Assembly (NCBI GenBank): GCA_949123685.1
Contig: CASBHZ010000029.1
Span: 1-34,893, forward strand
Length of the DNA: 34,893 nt
Direction of reading: 5' to 3'
Source of the DNA: an uncultured Bacteroidales bacterium
Lineage (GTDB): Bacteria; Bacteroidota; Bacteroidia; Bacteroidales; Muribaculaceae
Both the position numbers and the translations under genes were made by a program. This document shows, piece after piece, positions 32,995-34,893 of the stretch; position 1 is the stretch's first letter, and the number at the start of each line of letters is the position of its first letter. Under the pieces are notes generated by a model. The model ran no database searches. It saw nothing but the letters and a program-made list of their open reading frames with translations, and was not told the origin of the DNA.

Positions 32995-33686
32995 GCTCCT
33001 GCCAAGTCGCCGAGCCAGCCCGCAAAAAATGCACGGTATAGCAATATAAATGGAGGTATATTAAGAATTTGAAGCATCGCGGATTCCCTCTCACCTTACG
33101 GTGTTCAGGCAGGACGCGGACAGAGCAGATGGCACGCGGATCTTTTGATATCGCTTGATATCGCTTGATATTGCATAATATCACACTCAAAAACTCATCG
33201 CGGATTCATATGCCCTCCGGCATATGACGGGAGTCGCGGATTGGAGCCGATAGTTGCGGATTATGTTGATACTGTACGAGCCAGATTTTGGTTGTCCGTA
33301 TTCGCCGATAGATCCGTATACATCGGCTTCGATCCGCGACTCTCCGTTGGCTGCCGTTGGCTGCCAAATCCACTGAGCCGCAACATTCTGGATTGGTTTT
33401 GACTTGAAAAGATAAATCCGCGTTCCATCCGCCTCATCAGCGTCTCTCCCTATATGCCATGGGCATATAGGAATCCGCGATGCCGGATATCCTTAATTTA
33501 AAATCCGATTTCTCTCTGCGCCAAGCCAACACATAGAAAATTCCAACCATTTACAACTACATAATAACCACCCTTAAAGATGTAAAATGTTTAAGAGTAA
33601 ATTAAAAAGTGGTTGTCACGTGGTTGTATGTGGTTGGAGTATAAATAAAATATAATTGGTTTGGACAGAGGGATAAACGGGGATTT
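32995..33686 (-). repeat. Long interspersed repeat, copy C (full length)
   Basis: This is the reverse complement of copy A along its whole length, from GCTCCTGCCAAGT to the lead AAATCCCCG end at about 33686. The first core stem here is CCTATATGCC/GGCATATAGG (33449-33471). The second is CATATGCC/GGCATATG around CTCC (33208-33227 region). Unique to this copy, the unit TTGATATCGC is present three times (33145-33174). The CCAACCAC hairpin is at 33541-33639. It fills the gap between the GNAT pair and the peptidase; no gene is seen. Confidence 0.85.
33541..33639. repeat. CCAACCAC-word hairpin within repeat copy C
   Basis: TTCCAACCA, ACAACTAC and TAACCACC (left, 33541-33573) pair imperfectly with AAGTGGTTGT, CGTGGTTGT and GTGGTTGGAG (right, 33607-33639). 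The inner bases (TTAAAGATGTAAAATGTTTAAGAG) match copy A in reverse. Confidence 0.7.
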
Positions 33687-33717
33687 ATCGAAAAAAATTT
33701 AGAACATGAAACTAAAT

Positions 33718-34578
33718 TTATAAAGAGTTGTAGGTGGGTGAGAATGTATCGCCACGAGAGAGATCTCCCGTACGGGCACCGAGCTCAAGCCAGCGCACTC
33801 GCTGATCGGAACGTCCGTGGTTGAAAGTCTCCGGCACTGCATACCCCTGCGCCTGCTTCTGGAGATAGTCATCCCCTATCTTGGACGCGGCATTCAATCC
33901 TTCTTCAATGTCTCCGGGTTCAAGACTGTTGAAAAGCCGATTGTCGTGATATGCCCATACACCGGCATAGTAGTCAGCTTGCAATTCTGTCCGCACGCTC
34001 AGCTTATTTGATTCCGCTTCTGGAAGCCGAGCCATCTCTTGATGCGCCTGGTCGAGAGTGCCAAGCAAATTCTGGACATGATGACCAACCTCATGCGCTA
34101 TGACATAGGCAAAAGCGAAATCACCTCCAGCACCCATCTGTTTCTCCATTTGCTCGAAGAAAGAGAGGTCGATATAGAGAGTCTTGTCGGCAGAGCAATA
34201 GAAAGGACCGACTGCCGACGTGGCATTGCCACAACCGGAATTTACAGAACCGGTGAACAGCACCATTTTCGGTGGCTCATAAGTTCGTCCTATCTTACGA
34301 AATTCCTCTGTCCACACGTCTTCCGTGCCCGCAAGAATAACTTTAGCGAACTCGGCATAACGCTCTTCCTGCTCCGTAGGCACATAATTCTGAACCATCT
34401 GATTGCCTGTCAACGAACCGGCATTATTCAGCACAGACAACGGATTTCCACCGGAAATCCAGATAATCAAGGCGGTGATAATCAATCCGCCGATGCCTCC
34501 GGCACCGGCAACAAGCCCAGTGCGCCGTCCGCGCCGGTCATCCACATTCGAGCTGCTTCTTCTCCCGTCAAGTCTCAT
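33718..34578 (-). CDS. Membrane-anchored neutral zinc metallopeptidase, YpfJ/KPN_02809 family
   Basis: The 286-residue protein has a short basic N-terminus (RRSSSNVDDRRGRRTG), one helix (about 24-42) and a peptidase domain. The zinc motif HEVGHH is at 162-167 and a probable third ligand Glu 198 lies in RTELQADYYAGVWAY. GSVNSGCGNATSAVGPFYC and DKTLYIDLSFF are family phrases. Length is near the usual 280-300. The catalytic domain would face the periplasm. Substrates of this family are not known. It is a single-gene unit downstream of the window's last repeat. Confidence 0.9.
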   Translation of the reverse strand: MRLDGRRSSSNVDDRRGRRTGLVAGAGGIGGLIITALIIWISGGNPLSVLNNAGSLTGNQMVQNYVPTEQEERYAEFAKVILAGTEDVWTEEFRKIGRTYEPPKMVLFTGSVNSGCGNATSAVGPFYCSADKTLYIDLSFFEQMEKQMGAGGDFAFAYVIAHEVGHHVQNLLGTLDQAHQEMARLPEAESNKLSVRTELQADYYAGVWAYHDNRLFNSLEPGDIEEGLNAASKIGDDYLQKQAQGYAVPETFNHGRSDQRVRWLELGARTGDLSRGDTFSPTYNSL

Positions 34579-34689
34579 TAGCGTATAGTTTTAGCATATT
34601 AATACTCCCCATCATTCAATACCCCTCCCATCCCATAAATAAAACCTGCTACCAATTCCAAAGGTTCAAATCCCCCACTATCCCACTGT

Positions 34690-34893
34690 CCAAACCAAGC
34701 CATATGAATATTTATTATCCAACCACTAAAAACCGCAAAACAACCATCTCAAAATACATAAAACTGATTGAAGTTAGATATAAAGGTGGTTGTCATGTGG
34801 TTGTGAATGGTTGGAGGTATTAATACCTCAATCCACATCTATCTCAATGCCCAAACCAAGCCATATGAATATTTATTATCCAACCACTAAAAA
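34690..34893. repeat. Tandem 43-bp direct repeats with a CCAACCAC-word hairpin between
   Basis: The 43 bases at 34690-34732 recur exactly at 34851-34893 (unit begins CCAAACCAAGCCATATGAAT), giving a period of 161 bp; the second copy touches the window end. Between them, CCAACCA...ACAACCA (34719-34747) pairs with GGTGGTTGT, GTGGTTGT, GGTTGGAGG (34786-34818). The stretch before it (34660-34690, TTCAAATCCCCC...TGTCC) resembles the lead of repeats A and C, so this is a solo hairpin module of the same kind. The rest of 34579-34660 shows nothing recognisable. Confidence 0.75.

Noticed and set aside
15195..33686. Idea that the long repeats are a CRISPR array
   Set aside because: There are no regular repeat-spacer units and no cas genes; the words are irregular and lie within one interspersed element.

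Overview
The window looks like a chromosome segment of a gut Bacteroidales bacterium, probably from the Muribaculaceae or a close relative. The evidence is the protein families (RHS tips, AspA/AspT/aspartate decarboxylase, FtsX-type efflux with a sigma-54 regulator, a GNAT/'MARPI' gene pair) and promoters of the Bacteroidetes type (TTG/TTTG about 19-20 bp before TAnnTTTG). The family-level call is an inference.

Region 1 (1-4730) is accessory DNA. Four AT-rich genes for small multi-pass membrane proteins (58-2163) precede a displaced RHS C-terminal tip (2166-3104). The tip's GC-richer RHS core ends at a ...DPTG junction and is followed by an AT-rich, H-then-C permuted-papain-like domain. Two more small membrane genes follow (3160-3925). 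This fits a polymorphic-toxin tip surrounded by candidate immunity genes. One membrane gene contains a perfect 52-bp palindrome. A decayed IS4-type transposase closes the region.

Region 2 (4770-13850) is an acidic amino acid module: aspartate ammonia-lyase, aspartate 4-decarboxylase and the aspartate/alanine exchanger AspT on the minus strand, and a Dcu C4-dicarboxylate exchanger, a periplasmic type II asparaginase and a porin on the plus strand. Together they could take asparagine or aspartate to fumarate (for fumarate respiration) and to alanine (for proton-motive force and acid tolerance). A PagL-like outer membrane lipid A deacylase (minus strand) converges on the porin.

Region 3 (16012-25025) is a self-contained export system: membrane fusion protein, ABC ATPase, two FtsX-type permeases, a TolC-type channel, a sigma-54-activating response regulator and its histidine kinase. 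A perfect palindrome at 16011-16028, placed 54 bp before a near-consensus -24/-12 promoter, is a candidate binding site for that regulator.

Region 4 (25038-34578, minus strand) holds NhaA, the peroxiredoxin Bcp, LepA, two SH3-domain envelope proteins, a GNAT toxin-like gene with a tiny upstream partner, and a zinc metallopeptidase.

The most unusual content lies between the genes. (a) A roughly 680-bp repeat occurs at 15195-15873 and, inverted, at 32995-33686, with a core-only copy at 31366-31780. It is rich in CGCGGAT/ATCCGCG words and has a hairpin whose arms change together among the copies. (b) At least seven hairpins have arms built of short, locus-specific tandem words. They lie between co-directional genes, between convergent genes, and inside the efflux operon, sometimes overlapping stop codons. 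I do not recognise either class as a described family.
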